Assembly: GCA_949987705.1 (NCBI GenBank) | Contig: OX465282.1 | Span: 88,338,070-88,402,069, forward strand | Length of the DNA stretch: 64,000 bases | DNA from: Thereva unica | Lineage: Eukaryota > Arthropoda > Insecta > Diptera > Therevidae | Direction: 5' to 3' | Shown here: positions 11,286-21,139 of the stretch, piece by piece | How the letters are laid out: each line of letters opens with the position of its first letter | How positions within the stretch are numbered: position 1 is the first letter of the stretch | Program-made: the position numbers and the translations under genes | The notes under the pieces: generated by a model | What the model was told of the DNA's origin: nothing | Database searches by the model: none | The model's input: only the letters and a program-made list of their open reading frames with translations

Positions 11286-11689
11286 ATTGTATTGTCTTGC
11301 GATCTAAGAATTTGTGCAAAATTTCAAGATGGTAAGTTACAGGATGATAGGTAACATATTTTTTATAGGTAACAAAATTTTTGTATGAACCCTAAATCAT
11401 ATTTTGAAGATTTGTTTTTTGTTTCATTATACCCTTATCTTATCCCGGACTATACACACACAATTCTCTTTATTAAAAGTCTTCAAAGACTTTTATAGAA
11501 AAACTGGTAAAATAAAAATCTTAAAAAGATTTTTATGCAAGACAGAAAAAAATAACTCTTTTTTTAACAGTTATTTTTGATTTTAAAAATAAAAGTCCAT
11601 TTTAATTTATTATTTCGAACAGAAAAAAAATAAATATCTTTAATAACAGTTTTAAAAGATTTAATAATATTAATAGAGTTTTCCTTCTT
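11286..11689. other. AT-rich spacer with small inverted repeats
   Basis: No gene is seen. Short hairpin-like stretches such as AAAGTCTTCAAAGACTTT (about 11477) and CTTAAAAAGATTTTTATG are present. Confidence 0.4.
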
Positions 11690-12457
11690 ATGAAGAAGGC
11701 GCACTTCTCAGCTGGGCTGAGAAACATTTACCACGACCACGTGGGCTCGGCTGAGACATGCAAACATAAAAGATTAAGTACCAATAAAAATTGCATGCGA
11801 AACACATAAACAATCATGAGACAACAAAGAGACTCCTTTTAAGCAGATCTTTGTTAGTGCTCACGTTAAAAACATTAATATTTTTATTTACATTAATGAA
11901 CATGCGATTAACAGGCTCAAATCGGCCATAATTGGTGTTAGAGGAGTTGATGTGTAAGAGCGGTGGTTCTCTCAGATTGTATCGGCTCTCTCTAAACGAC
12001 GCACGGCGCCTTAGAAAACCTGAGTCGTCACGTCCATTAAGAAGCTGGTGGACGAAAACAACATCGGCCACCTCACGACGCTTGTGGAGAGTGTTTAAGT
12101 TGAGTAACTTAAGTCTATATTCATATGATGGAAGAATTAAAGGGTCTTCCCAAGGAAGGTGATTCAATGCGAATCGAACGAACCTACGTTGAACCGACTC
12201 AATTTTTCCAACATGCGAAGAATAGTGAGGAGACCAAACCTGGGACGCATATTCAAGTAAAGGTCTGACAAGGGAAATTTAGAGGTGTTTAGTGATCAGG
12301 GTGCTGTTAAATTCTTTGCACCACCTTTTTATAAAACCCAAGACTAAGCTGCTCTTGGAAGAAATATAGTTGATATGAGTAGAAAAGTCCAGCTTGGTGT
12401 TAAATCTACTCCCGAGATCTTTGACAAAATTAACACGGGGGACACCCCACTAGAAAA

Positions 12458-13492
12458 TTAGTAGTTATAAATTATAGGATCACGTTGCCTACAAAAAGTC
12501 ATCACTTCGCATTTACTAATATTAAGAACCAGGTTGTTGTTAGCGCACCAAGAGTAAATGGTGTCGAGGTCGGCTTGCAAAAGTTTGCAGTCCTCCATAC
12601 TCTTTACGTGACGGTACAATTTGATGTTATCAGCATAAATCAGGATTCTGCAGTGTCTTAGCAAGGTAACAATATAATCAATAGAAAGAATAAAGAGGAT
12701 AGGGCCAAGATGACTGCCTTGAGGGACACCGGATGACGCCTCAATAGTCGAGGATTTGGATCCACGGAAAAGGACTTGGTAGGTCCTGTCAGCTAAGTAG
12801 GACTGGAACCGTAATAGATGGGCTTCAGGGAAACCTAACTTTTTTAGTTTGAAAAGTATAATGGAGTGGGAAAGCTTCTCAAATGCCTTACTGAAATCAG
12901 TGTAAACACAATCAGTTTGGCAACCGGAAACGAAGCCTTCAACAGCATGGGAAGTGAACTCAAGGAGATTGGTGGTAGTGGAACGAGCTGGAAGAAAACC
13001 ATGTTGGTTTGTAGAAATAAGTTTCTTGCAGATGGGCACGATTGCAGAATAAATGATTGATTCAAAAAGCTTCGGTATGACAGACAGCTTGGCAACTGGT
13101 CTGTAGTTCGATATTTCGTTCTTGCTACCACTTTTGTGAATAGGAATTATGAACGAATTCTTCCAAAGAGTAGGGAAGTACCCTTTATCCAGGGACTTTT
13201 GAAAAAGGGGTTTCAGTGGAGACTGGAGAACCTCCACACAGGATTTAAGGACAGCAGGAGGGATACCGTCAGGGCCGGAAGTGAAATCGTATGGGAGTTC
13301 ATCAATATGTTTCACGATATCGTCACTGGAAATTGAAAGAGATAATCTAGTGGCCTCTCGGTGTGGAGTTATGTGACGAAAATTATTTCCATTAGGCTGA
13401 AAGTTAGGAGGAGTGAAAGATTGATGAAAGAATGAAGCAAACATGTTGCAAATCGAGGAAGACTCACTACTAGACCAGTTAGTATGCTGCAT
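12458..13492 (-). pseudogene. Reverse transcriptase of the non-LTR ORF2, YADN in place of YADD
   Basis: The 344-residue frame shows SGPDGIPPAVLK, NYRPVAKLSVIPKLFE, QHGFLPARSTTTNL, YTDFSKAFE (motif A), SSGVPQGSHLGPILF and IYADNIKLY. In active enzymes the last block is YADD, so the second metal-binding aspartate is replaced by asparagine. After the stop at 12458 the thumb and C-terminal region continue with at least one stop and shifts (VLGFIKRW near 12350, SLVRPLLEYAS near 12265, then RLKLLNLNTLHKRREVAD). The copy is inactive. Confidence 0.85.
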
Positions 13493-13628
13493 AGTATTTG
13501 GGTAGTTATCGACTTTTTTCTTAGAGTTGACAAATTTAAAGAAGTTTCTAGGATCAGTATACCTGGTCCCTCATGCTGCTGAGATATTCGCCATACAGCG
13601 CAGAAGAGAGTAAACGAAATCTGTTATA

Positions 13629-14863
13629 TCAATCAGTAAATGTAATAAGACTCGGAGAATCCTTCCTTTTTAAATAGGTCTTCCAGAGTCTATTTTTCTG
13701 ATTCCTTAAATGCTCCAGCTCATTATTGTACCAAGGTGGAGTAGAACTGCGCAATTTTTGGGGCTCAAAAGGTACGCATGAAGCAATATGTAGCTTCATA
13801 TAGTCCGGCATAAAACCGTGCCACATCGACATCCATTTGCGGAAAGTAAGCTGTTGAAATCAATCAAGGCAAGCTTATATGAGAGTTCATTAAAGTTAGC
13901 CTTCTTAAAGTTGAAGGAATGGGTTACCGCCTCCGGACAAGGATTGTTCTTTGAGTTCAAGCAGTAATTGAGCGAGAGAGGAGGGTGGTAATTGTCAACG
14001 GACGTCATGACTATTGGACTGGGTTCAACAATCATGTTTCCTGAGTCAGTAAAGAATACAAGATCCAACTGCCTCCCTAACACATTAGTCACACCACTCA
14101 TTTGATTAAGGCCAAGTGAGAATAAGGAATTGAGAAAACAGGATTCCTTAGAATTAATATTGCCTTCGGGGAGGTAGTTATCGTCAGCTTCGTCAAATAC
14201 CCACTGAATATTGGATAAATTGAAGTCGCCAAGAAGAAGTAATTCATCACCAGTGCTCATCATATTCAGGCTATAATCAACACAGGAGATGAGAATATCA
14301 TAGAGGCTTATACCTCCATCGTCAAGTGTGCTTATCATATCTGGTGGGATATAGCAGCACAACAGGAAGAGATTTGATTTTGAAAAAGAAATCTTGAGAG
14401 CGACAAGCTCAATGTCCAAGTGGTTAGAGAAACTAGGAAGCGTAATTGGGTTACAATTAAGGTGACTGGGGCAAGCAAGAAGTACGCCGCCCCCACGAGC
14501 TTCCGAGTCAGTGTGACGATCCCTCCGAAAGACTTGGTAGGAGGAATCGAAGAGTTCAGCATTAAGAATGCCTTCATGGAGCCAGGTTTCAGTGAATGCT
14601 ATGACATCGAACCCGCTAGCCGTCGATGCATGAAGGATGTCGTTAGTTTTTGACCTTGTTCCCCTTACGTTCTGGTAGTAGAGGGAAAGCGTCCCGAGTT
14701 TTTTGACATCTCTAGAGCGCTCGGAGTAGAAACATTTGCATGAAGGGCTCGTGTACGGGTACGCGGGACAAACAGCTTCGAAAGAGCACCAGCAGGCCAG
14801 AAGCCAGGATCTAAGAGAGTCTCGGCAATAACAGAGTCTCGGCAATAAAATAATACTAGGCAA
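13629..14863 (-). pseudogene. APE-type endonuclease half of the non-LTR ORF2
   Basis: The frame contains LYYQNVRGTRSKTNDI, then AFTETWL, GGGVLLACPS, LLLLGDFNLSNIQW and, near the end, DNYHPPLS. These are the standard endonuclease blocks, although the last normally reads SDHxP, so one active-site residue appears altered. The frame is broken near 13810 and continues in another frame (13832-13629) with PPWYNNELEHLRNQKNRLW, the usual linker to the reverse transcriptase. The first ~50 residues (from 14863) do not look like the family and may be read from upstream sequence. Confidence 0.75.
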
Positions 14864-14869
14864 AAATTA

Positions 14870-15289
14870 AAGTTAAAAATAACTTTTATTATCTTATCTT
14901 AAATCAAATATGTATGTATGTCTCAAAATAATTATTATTTTCTGATTTTTTCGTAAGTTATAACAGTTACGATCCCTGGTATATATGTAATAGAAGAACT
15001 GTTGGATAGCGTAACTTAGGAGATGCACCATCTTTCTTCCTGTACTGGTCTGTGCAACTGTCTCCTGTAATTTTATCGAGCATTTGTTCATTTTCCATTT
15101 CAATATAAGTGTAAGGGCATCGCCTGCTACTTGCTGTATAACTAAACTAGTGAGTTGATATAAAAACAAAGTCAAGTGACGTTAAGGTATTGAATAAAAC
15201 AATACGAAAAATCAATTAGTTAAAATTGTAATTTGCTAAGAAAAAGATTAAATACATTCCCGGAGCTATAATTTACGGCTATAGTTACC
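14870..15289. other. AT-rich spacer, no gene seen
   Basis: A 15-bp duplication (AGAGTCTCGGCAATA) lies at about 14816-14848, at the edge of the non-LTR element. No gene is recognised in the remainder. Confidence 0.4.
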
Positions 15290-15535
15290 ATGAGTTGTTT
15301 TATGTGCAACTCTTTATATCGGAAGTCGGGGTTCAAGCGAGAAAACGAGCAAGTAAAAAAATTTTTCCCAGAAATACTAAATTCTCGCCAACTGTATCTG
15401 GAATCTTGAAGATTTCACAAACACAAGTTTAGAGATGTGAAATTACCGGATACTGTGAATGACAATAGTATTGGTCACCATTCTTCATGCTATAAGGAAT
15501 TTAATGTAAAAAAAACAATATTTGGTGAAAGAGAG
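15290..15535 (+). CDS. Candidate exon (CxxC...HxxxCY protein) ending at a splice donor
   Basis: From ATG 15290 the frame reads MSCFMCNSLYRKSGFKREN, passes an in-frame TGA at 15407-15409 and continues with RFHKHKFRDVKLPDTVNDNS and GHHSSCYKEF. It ends exactly at a consensus donor GTAAGT (15536). The CxxC followed by HHSSC looks like a metal-binding domain of an unidentified insect or TE protein. The LTR retrotransposon begins only seven bases after the exon. The stop codon suggests a decayed gene or a TE-derived gene. I do not know its function. Confidence 0.4.
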
Positions 15536-15542
15536 GTAAGTC

Positions 15543-15882
15543 TGTAGGGACATCGTCCCACTACTCACATATTACTTGACTGCAAAAGACTGTGCACAAA
15601 AGCATAGCCGACTTGCATCAAGTAATATTAAAAAATTGAAAACAACGAATAAATTAGTTAGTTGTCAGTGTTAAAGAATTAACTTTTGACGTCTTCTAAA
15701 AGTTCTCAAATATAAATAGTTATAAAATATATTGTAAAATCTTATCTAAGTTAAAATAATAATTCAAAGTGTAATCGCTATAATTAAAATAAAATAAATA
15801 CATAAGTGTAAACACAATCCAAAGATTTTGAATTGAGATAACTTTAAAAATTAATGAGGAAGATTGGAGCAAAGCTCCAATA
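15543..15882 (+). repeat. 5' LTR of the Kabuki-like element
   Basis: It begins TGTAGGGACATCGTCCCACT and ends near CCAATA, followed by the primer site. The end is set to the nearest base by the TSD; one base either way is possible. Confidence 0.9.
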
Positions 15883-15884
15883 AG

Positions 15885-15897
15885 TGGTGACCCCGAA
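15885..15897 (+). promoter_or_regulatory. Primer-binding site, tRNA-Trp type
   Basis: TGGTGACCCCGAA lies two bases after the LTR. Its first 12 bases are the tRNA-Trp primer site familiar from avian sarcoma-leukosis viruses and reported for CsRn1-type elements. Confidence 0.75.
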
Positions 15898-16307
15898 CAA
15901 AGAACACGTAGCGTTTCGAAGATAGAAAAAAGAAAAACTAGAAAAGGACTCGGAACTCAGAAGAGACAAGGAAGTTTAATAGGAAAATTGAAAAAGCAAT
16001 AAGATAAGTGTTAATACGTTAATAAATAGAATCCAATAATCTTATTAAATTTAAGTTAAATATATATTTTTTTTAATTGGTAATATTTATTCAAAGAAAA
16101 TTTTTTTCTCTGTAATTAATTAAATATATCTTATTGTATTGATTTGAAATATTCCAATATCATTCCTAAGTGTAATTGTTTCCTTTTGAGTGTCTAGATT
16201 TTCGTTGGAAGTTAATTTTTCTTTCTTCTCTTGTTGTGTGGTGATACACAATAGCGTGTTGTTTTCTAATTTTTAACTTTGTGAGGTTGGATTAATTTTC
16301 TTTCGAC

Positions 16308-17667
16308 ATGCAGCGGGAAAATAACATGGATGACTCTTTCATCATCGATTTAGAAGAGTCATTACCCAGCCTGGAACAGGGACGACCGGCTCGACGTGGG
16401 GCCTGGGCAGAAGTTGAAGTAGCCTCCACGGCAAGGTTCAACCTGCCCGAATTCCACCAGAGCGACCCGGCCGTCTGGTTTTACCAGGCTGAGGCTCAAT
16501 TCTCCCTAAATGCAAGCACTTCGGAGAAGCAAAAGCTGTCTCATATCGTGTCCGCTCTCCCGACGGAGGCGGCCAAAATTCTCCTGCACACTTTCCCGGA
16601 TCTCAGTACCGCCAGCTATACGGAGGCTAAGAGGCGATTGCTGGAACGATATGGATTATCGACAAGGAATCGCCTCGAACAGCTGTTGGCGGCGCATGAG
16701 CCCGGAGATCACAAGCCCTCAGATTTCCTGAGAGGCTTGCAAAGTCTGGCCGGAGATTGTCTGGGAGATGGGGAGGAGCTCATCCGGAGCGGAGGCTTCC
16801 TAGAGATATCAAGGTGGTGCTCGCCGCTTCCGCAGACCAGTCTCTAGGCCAGCTGTCGAAACTGGCGGATACAGTGTGGGAGATCACTGCCCTTTCAGCC
16901 CCCACTCAGGTAGGTGAGAAGCTCGCCGTCCCTGGAGCGGGCCGTGCAGTCTCTCCAACACGAGGTGCAGCAATTGCGAACACTTGTGTTGGGGAGAGGG
17001 CAAGGCCAGGGCCAGGAGTCGGCGAGAGGGTCTGGTGGTCCACGGCAATGGGGCCGATCACCGGTTCGTCAACCAAAGGCGCCATCAGCGGGGACCACCA
17101 AACAAGGGGCCATACCCAAACCTTCATCTGCACAAGCGCTACCGGCGACGCTCTGCTACTACCACTACCGCTACGGCAGTGGGGCAGAGCGGTTCCCCCC
17201 CGCGTTGCCTTCAAGGGTCCTGGCTCTACAGCCAAGAAGGACCGAAAGATGAAGGGGGCCCATCATCCAAAAAATTAAATTGGCGGGGAGTCGCCACATC
17301 CGCGGGCGTCTCTCAGCAGAGACGCTCGTGTAGATTATTTGTTCGCGACCAGCACAACCAGCTCGATTTTTTAATCGATTCTGGCGCGGATATATCATTA
17401 GTTCCGAAGCACACGTTTAGGGTACAAACAACATGCCCTAATTTACTTCTGTGGGCCGCAAATGGATCCACGATCCAAACTTTTGGCGCGAAGTTGCTGG
17501 AACTGAACCTAGGTCTTCGCCGACGGTTCATCCACAACTTCATCATAGCCAACACAAACAAAGCTATACTCGGTGCGGACTTTCTCACAAAGTTCGAACT
17601 CATACTCGATTTTAAACATCGAGAATTAGTAGACTCACAGTCTGCGGACTGGTGTCTGTACTACTAG
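16308..17667 (+). pseudogene. Gag-protease region of the Kabuki-like element, frameshifted
   Basis: Gag starts at 16308 with LPEFHQSDPAVWFYQAEAQF, the capsid signature of CsRn1/Kabuki-type elements, and goes out of frame near 16770. Later parts lie in other frames: REIK/DIKVVLAASADQSLG (about 16800), then LCYYHYRYGSGAERFPPALP (about 17152). The last is a CYYH box in which the two downstream cysteines usual for the clade's CHCC motif are missing. The aspartic protease follows in the frame ending at 17667 (FLIDSGADISLVP, then AILGADFL). At least three frame changes mean that no full Gag or protease can be translated. Confidence 0.85.
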
Positions 17668-17719
17668 TGAATATATACTCGAGAGCTTTGAATGCCAACA
17701 TCTTGGCAAATATAAAGTA

Positions 17720-18168
17720 TTGTTAATGAAGTACGCTTCATTAACACAACCACCAAATTTTAACCTACCGGTTAAACACAATGTGCAACACCACATTGTT
17801 ACTAATGGACAATTACCTTTCGTTACCGCTCGTAGACTTCATCCTGAGAAGCTCAAGGTGGCGAAATTGGAATTTGAACATATGGTTCAACTAGGGATTT
17901 GTCGACCATCGTCGTCTCCCACAGCATCTCCACTTCATCTGGTCCCTAAACGGGATACAAATGATTGGAGGCCATGCGGCGACTACCGTCGCCTTAATGC
18001 AGTCACAGTGCCGGATAGATATCCAATCCCGCACATTCACAATTTTTCTGTGAACCTTCACGGATGCACGAATTTTTCGAAGGTGGATTTGGTACGTGCG
18101 TATCATAACATCCCCATTGCACAAGAAGACGAGCATAAGACTGCCATAATAACACCTTTTAGTCTGTT
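17720..18168 (+). pseudogene. Pol, first part of the reverse transcriptase, cut by the nested element
   Basis: The frame carries the start of a Ty3/Gypsy [41 protein letters not shown], then [15 protein letters not shown], which is motif A with its catalytic aspartate. It ends at TSD TGTT (18165-18168), where the errantivirus LTR begins. The rest of the enzyme resumes at 29528. Confidence 0.92.
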
Positions 18169-18838
18169 TGTTATGAATCCCATAACTAACCCCATAATCT
18201 AAACAGAAAGTCACTCATAAATAAGCAATGGTAAACATAAATGCACTCAACCGCATTTATTAAGTTATTTCCATTCTCTTAAATTTTTACTCGGATTTCA
18301 AACCGTTAAAATGAGTAGACATAACAAATTCTTAAATTATTCCATTCAATTTACAAACCCTTAAGTAAAGACACAGAATCATAAATTCTTTATACTCAAG
18401 ATAATTATGTCGCATGTGCAGTTACACATATCAAATTTCAATCCAACTTAAACATAGCAAGCAACGCTTGAAAATTGCTGATAAAGCAACGCCAGTGGAT
18501 TATTTTACTGATAAGCCACGGCGTCCCGAGGGTTCTTGATTTTAAAGAACCAAGAAGATGACGAGTTTCGAAGTTGAATTAAAAGCGGTTGGTTGTCAGC
18601 AGCGGGTCGCGATATTTAAAGTCGTCGCGATAATTAAAGTCATTTTTTAAATCTTTTTTTTCTGTTCTTTTATTTTTTTTTGTCAAAGTAGTGCAAATTG
18701 AAAAGCGAAAATTTGAGTTAAATAAATTTATATTTTACCGAAGAAAGGCGTTTAATTTAAAAGAAAAACTAACGACGAAACTCCCCGCGATCGCTCTTCT
18801 CGATCTTACACCGAAAGCACGGCGATCTCGGTATAACA
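18169..18838 (+). repeat. 5' LTR of the errantivirus
   Basis: It starts TGTTATGAATCCCATAACTA and ends GATCTCGGTATAACA. Differences from the 3' copy are seen near the stretches GTGCAAATTG, ATTTGAGTTA and GATCTTACACC. It should hold promoter and polyadenylation signals, but no TATA box was confidently placed. Confidence 0.93.
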
Positions 18839-19210
18839 ATGGTGGCAGCGTAGTTTAATAAATAGTAGCAGCGTACAACAATAGTAGCAGCGTATAACAA
18901 TGGTGGCAGCGTAGTTTAATAAATAGTAGCAGCGTACAACAATAGTAGCAGCGTATAACAATGGTGGCAGCGTAGTTTAATAAATAGTAGCAGCGTACAA
19001 CAATAGTAGCAGCGTATAACAATGGTGGCAGCGTAGTTTAATAAATAGTAGCAGCGTACAACAATAGTAGCAGCATACAACAATGGTAGCAGCGTAATTT
19101 AATAAATAGTAGCAGCGTAGTACAACAATGCGTATAACAAATGCGTAAATAGTAGCAGCGCACAACAAATAGTGGCAAATAAATAGTGGCGGCTCAACAA
19201 ATAGTAACAT
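18836..19210 (+). repeat. 61-bp tandem repeats carrying the primer-site motif
   Basis: Immediately after the LTR the sequence reads TGGTGGCAGCGTAG, in the position of a primer-binding site. That block is the start of a 61-bp unit repeated about four times (GGTGGCAGCG at 18841, 18902, 18963 and 19024), then in degraded form to about 19210. Each unit holds three related ~20-base subunits ending GCAGCG. The primer tRNA was not identified. Confidence 0.9.
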
Positions 19211-19917
19211 CGTGGGAAGATTGAATTAACTTAAGACGTTTCCGCAGGACTCAACAACAACAAAAAATTATAAAACAAAAATCAAGTAAGCGAAATTTTA
19301 TTGAAAAAAAAAACCCTTTTATTTTGAAAATGAATTGAAAATAATTATAGTATATATACTTTTATCAAATTAAAAATTTAAATAAATAAATATAATATAT
19401 GGTTGTGCGGATATAAGGAATTATTAAAAACATTGTGCTGTTTTACGAAGATTTTTAAATACAATTTACGTTGTTTTCTTTTTCTGTGATTATATAAAAA
19501 AAAAATATTGAATTGTGCTGTTGCTCTCTTACAATTGTTTATGAATTGACTATAATTAAGGTTCTTTGTGTTCAAGTGCACAATATCTTACAATATTTAA
19601 CATTATTACCGTTGAAATAGTTTATATGTATTTCATGTTTGCTTTTCGATAGAAAAGTATCACTTTCGTTTTTACTACTTTTTACTCTCAAACCAAGTTG
19701 AAATATTTTTAACTTGATGAATTGTTAAAATACGCGCTTAATAGATATAATAAACTTTTTGAGATAACAAACGAATATATTTAAAATTGTCGCGTTCGAT
19801 TTATTGTTACTCTCGTGATATGTTACCAGAACAATCTCATTTACTTTAAAAAACACACTTTAAAAGAACGCTTATGGGGTTTCTCCCACGAAAATTATTA
19901 TAGGCTATGAATAGCAA
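19211..19917 (+). other. Untranslated leader of the errantivirus
   Basis: This AT-rich stretch between the tandem repeats and the gag start holds no open frame of note. The splice donor for the env message would be expected here or near the gag start but was not pinned down. Confidence 0.5.
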
Positions 19918-21139
19918 ATGAGTTCAAGGGACAAATCAAAGAAAAGGGGAACAAAAAAAATTATTTCCAAAAGCATAGTTAACCTACCCGGGACCTGTAC
20001 GCGTTCAATGACCCAAGCCAACGCTGAATCTTCAGTCCCACCAAAAGAAACTAAACATACTCCAACAATGGAAATTAAATTATCTGACGTACATAGCCTT
20101 GTGCCGACATTTAATGGTAACTCCGCGGAATTGTCAAAATTTTTAGCTTGTTCCGAATTAATATTCGCCTCTGTAGAATCTGAGGAAGATACGAAATTAT
20201 TCCTCAATGTCATAAAAACTCGACTGGAAGGGCCGGCGTTCGAACTAATAGAGTACAAAACATACACTTCCTGGGGAGACCTAAAAACGGACTTGATAAC
20301 AAACTTTGCCGCAGTAAAATCGCGTCCTTTAATACAAAATGAATTACGGAAAACTGTTCAAGGCCCCAAGGAAACTATTCAGCAATACGGCCAACGCCTT
20401 TCACAGATTTTAGCAGCGCTAAATTCTGCTACTCATTCCGCTGTATCCGATACACTAGCAAGAAAATATCTGATAGATGAGAATGATAGTCTGGCAGTTC
20501 GAACCTTCGAAGATGGTTTGCTGAATAATAACCATAAAATTTTAGTTAAAGCCAAAGGGGAAACTACCCTACGAACCGCAATCACATATGCGGCTGACCA
20601 AAACCTACGTATAACCTCTAACTCACCAAGAGTTAACACAAACGATTCACGATCACTTCCAACTTGCACCTATTGTAATAAGGGGACATACACAAGAAAC
20701 ATGTTATGCAAAATTAAATCGATCACAGGTCGTTCCACAAAATCAAATGATATGTTCTTATTGTCGTAAGCCCAACCACACGTACTCCAATTGTCGTTCG
20801 AGATTATCTCAAAATACACAAACAAGACATAATAACTATGTTAGACAACTTCCTGTGAGGAATAACCAGTATTTTATTTCCCAAACAAAAAATTTTCAAC
20901 CACGCGAACATCAATATCAAGTATCCAACCCACACTTTCATAACCGCACTAACGGATCATTCTCAGAAAGAGTACCTAGGGAACCACAACGATATAATCG
21001 CGATGAATTACCCAGGGGAAACAACGTCAGATTAGTCGAATCGGGAAACGAGGAGACTCGGGAGGACAGAGTCGGACATCCATCCCGTATACAAATAGAA
21101 GCCGACATACACACCAACCAAACTCCGAACACACTTTAA
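19918..21139 (+). pseudogene. Errantivirus Gag, one-base frameshift in the first zinc knuckle
   Basis: From ATG 19918 the frame gives a capsid-like region (VPTFNGNSAELSKFLACSE, then TFEDGLLNNNH) and reaches CTYCNKG near 20670. There the reading continues in a second frame that ends at 21139. The change falls in a run of G residues at about 20683-20686, inside the first CCHC knuckle. The second knuckle, CSYCRKPNHTYSNC, is intact in the second frame. The C-terminal part is rich in Q, N and R, as is usual for nucleocapsid tails. The shift sits within a folded motif, so it is better explained by an indel or sequencing error than by programmed frameshifting. Confidence 0.88.

Larger units (their letters stand above)
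11690..14863 (-). mobile_element. Non-LTR retrotransposon, Jockey-superfamily-like, decayed
   Basis: Reading on the minus strand, an endonuclease domain (14863-13796) is followed by a reverse transcriptase (13492-12458) and a C-terminal region (about 12400-11814), then a ~120-bp 3' tail. The order is that of ORF2 in Jockey-like elements. Frameshifts and stops separate the parts. The 3' tail recurs at 42010-42135 in the opposite orientation. Confidence 0.8.

Noticed and set aside
18836..19210. CRISPR-like regular repeats
   Set aside because: Repeats are contiguous 61-bp tandem units without unique spacers, lie in a retroelement leader, and the DNA is eukaryotic.
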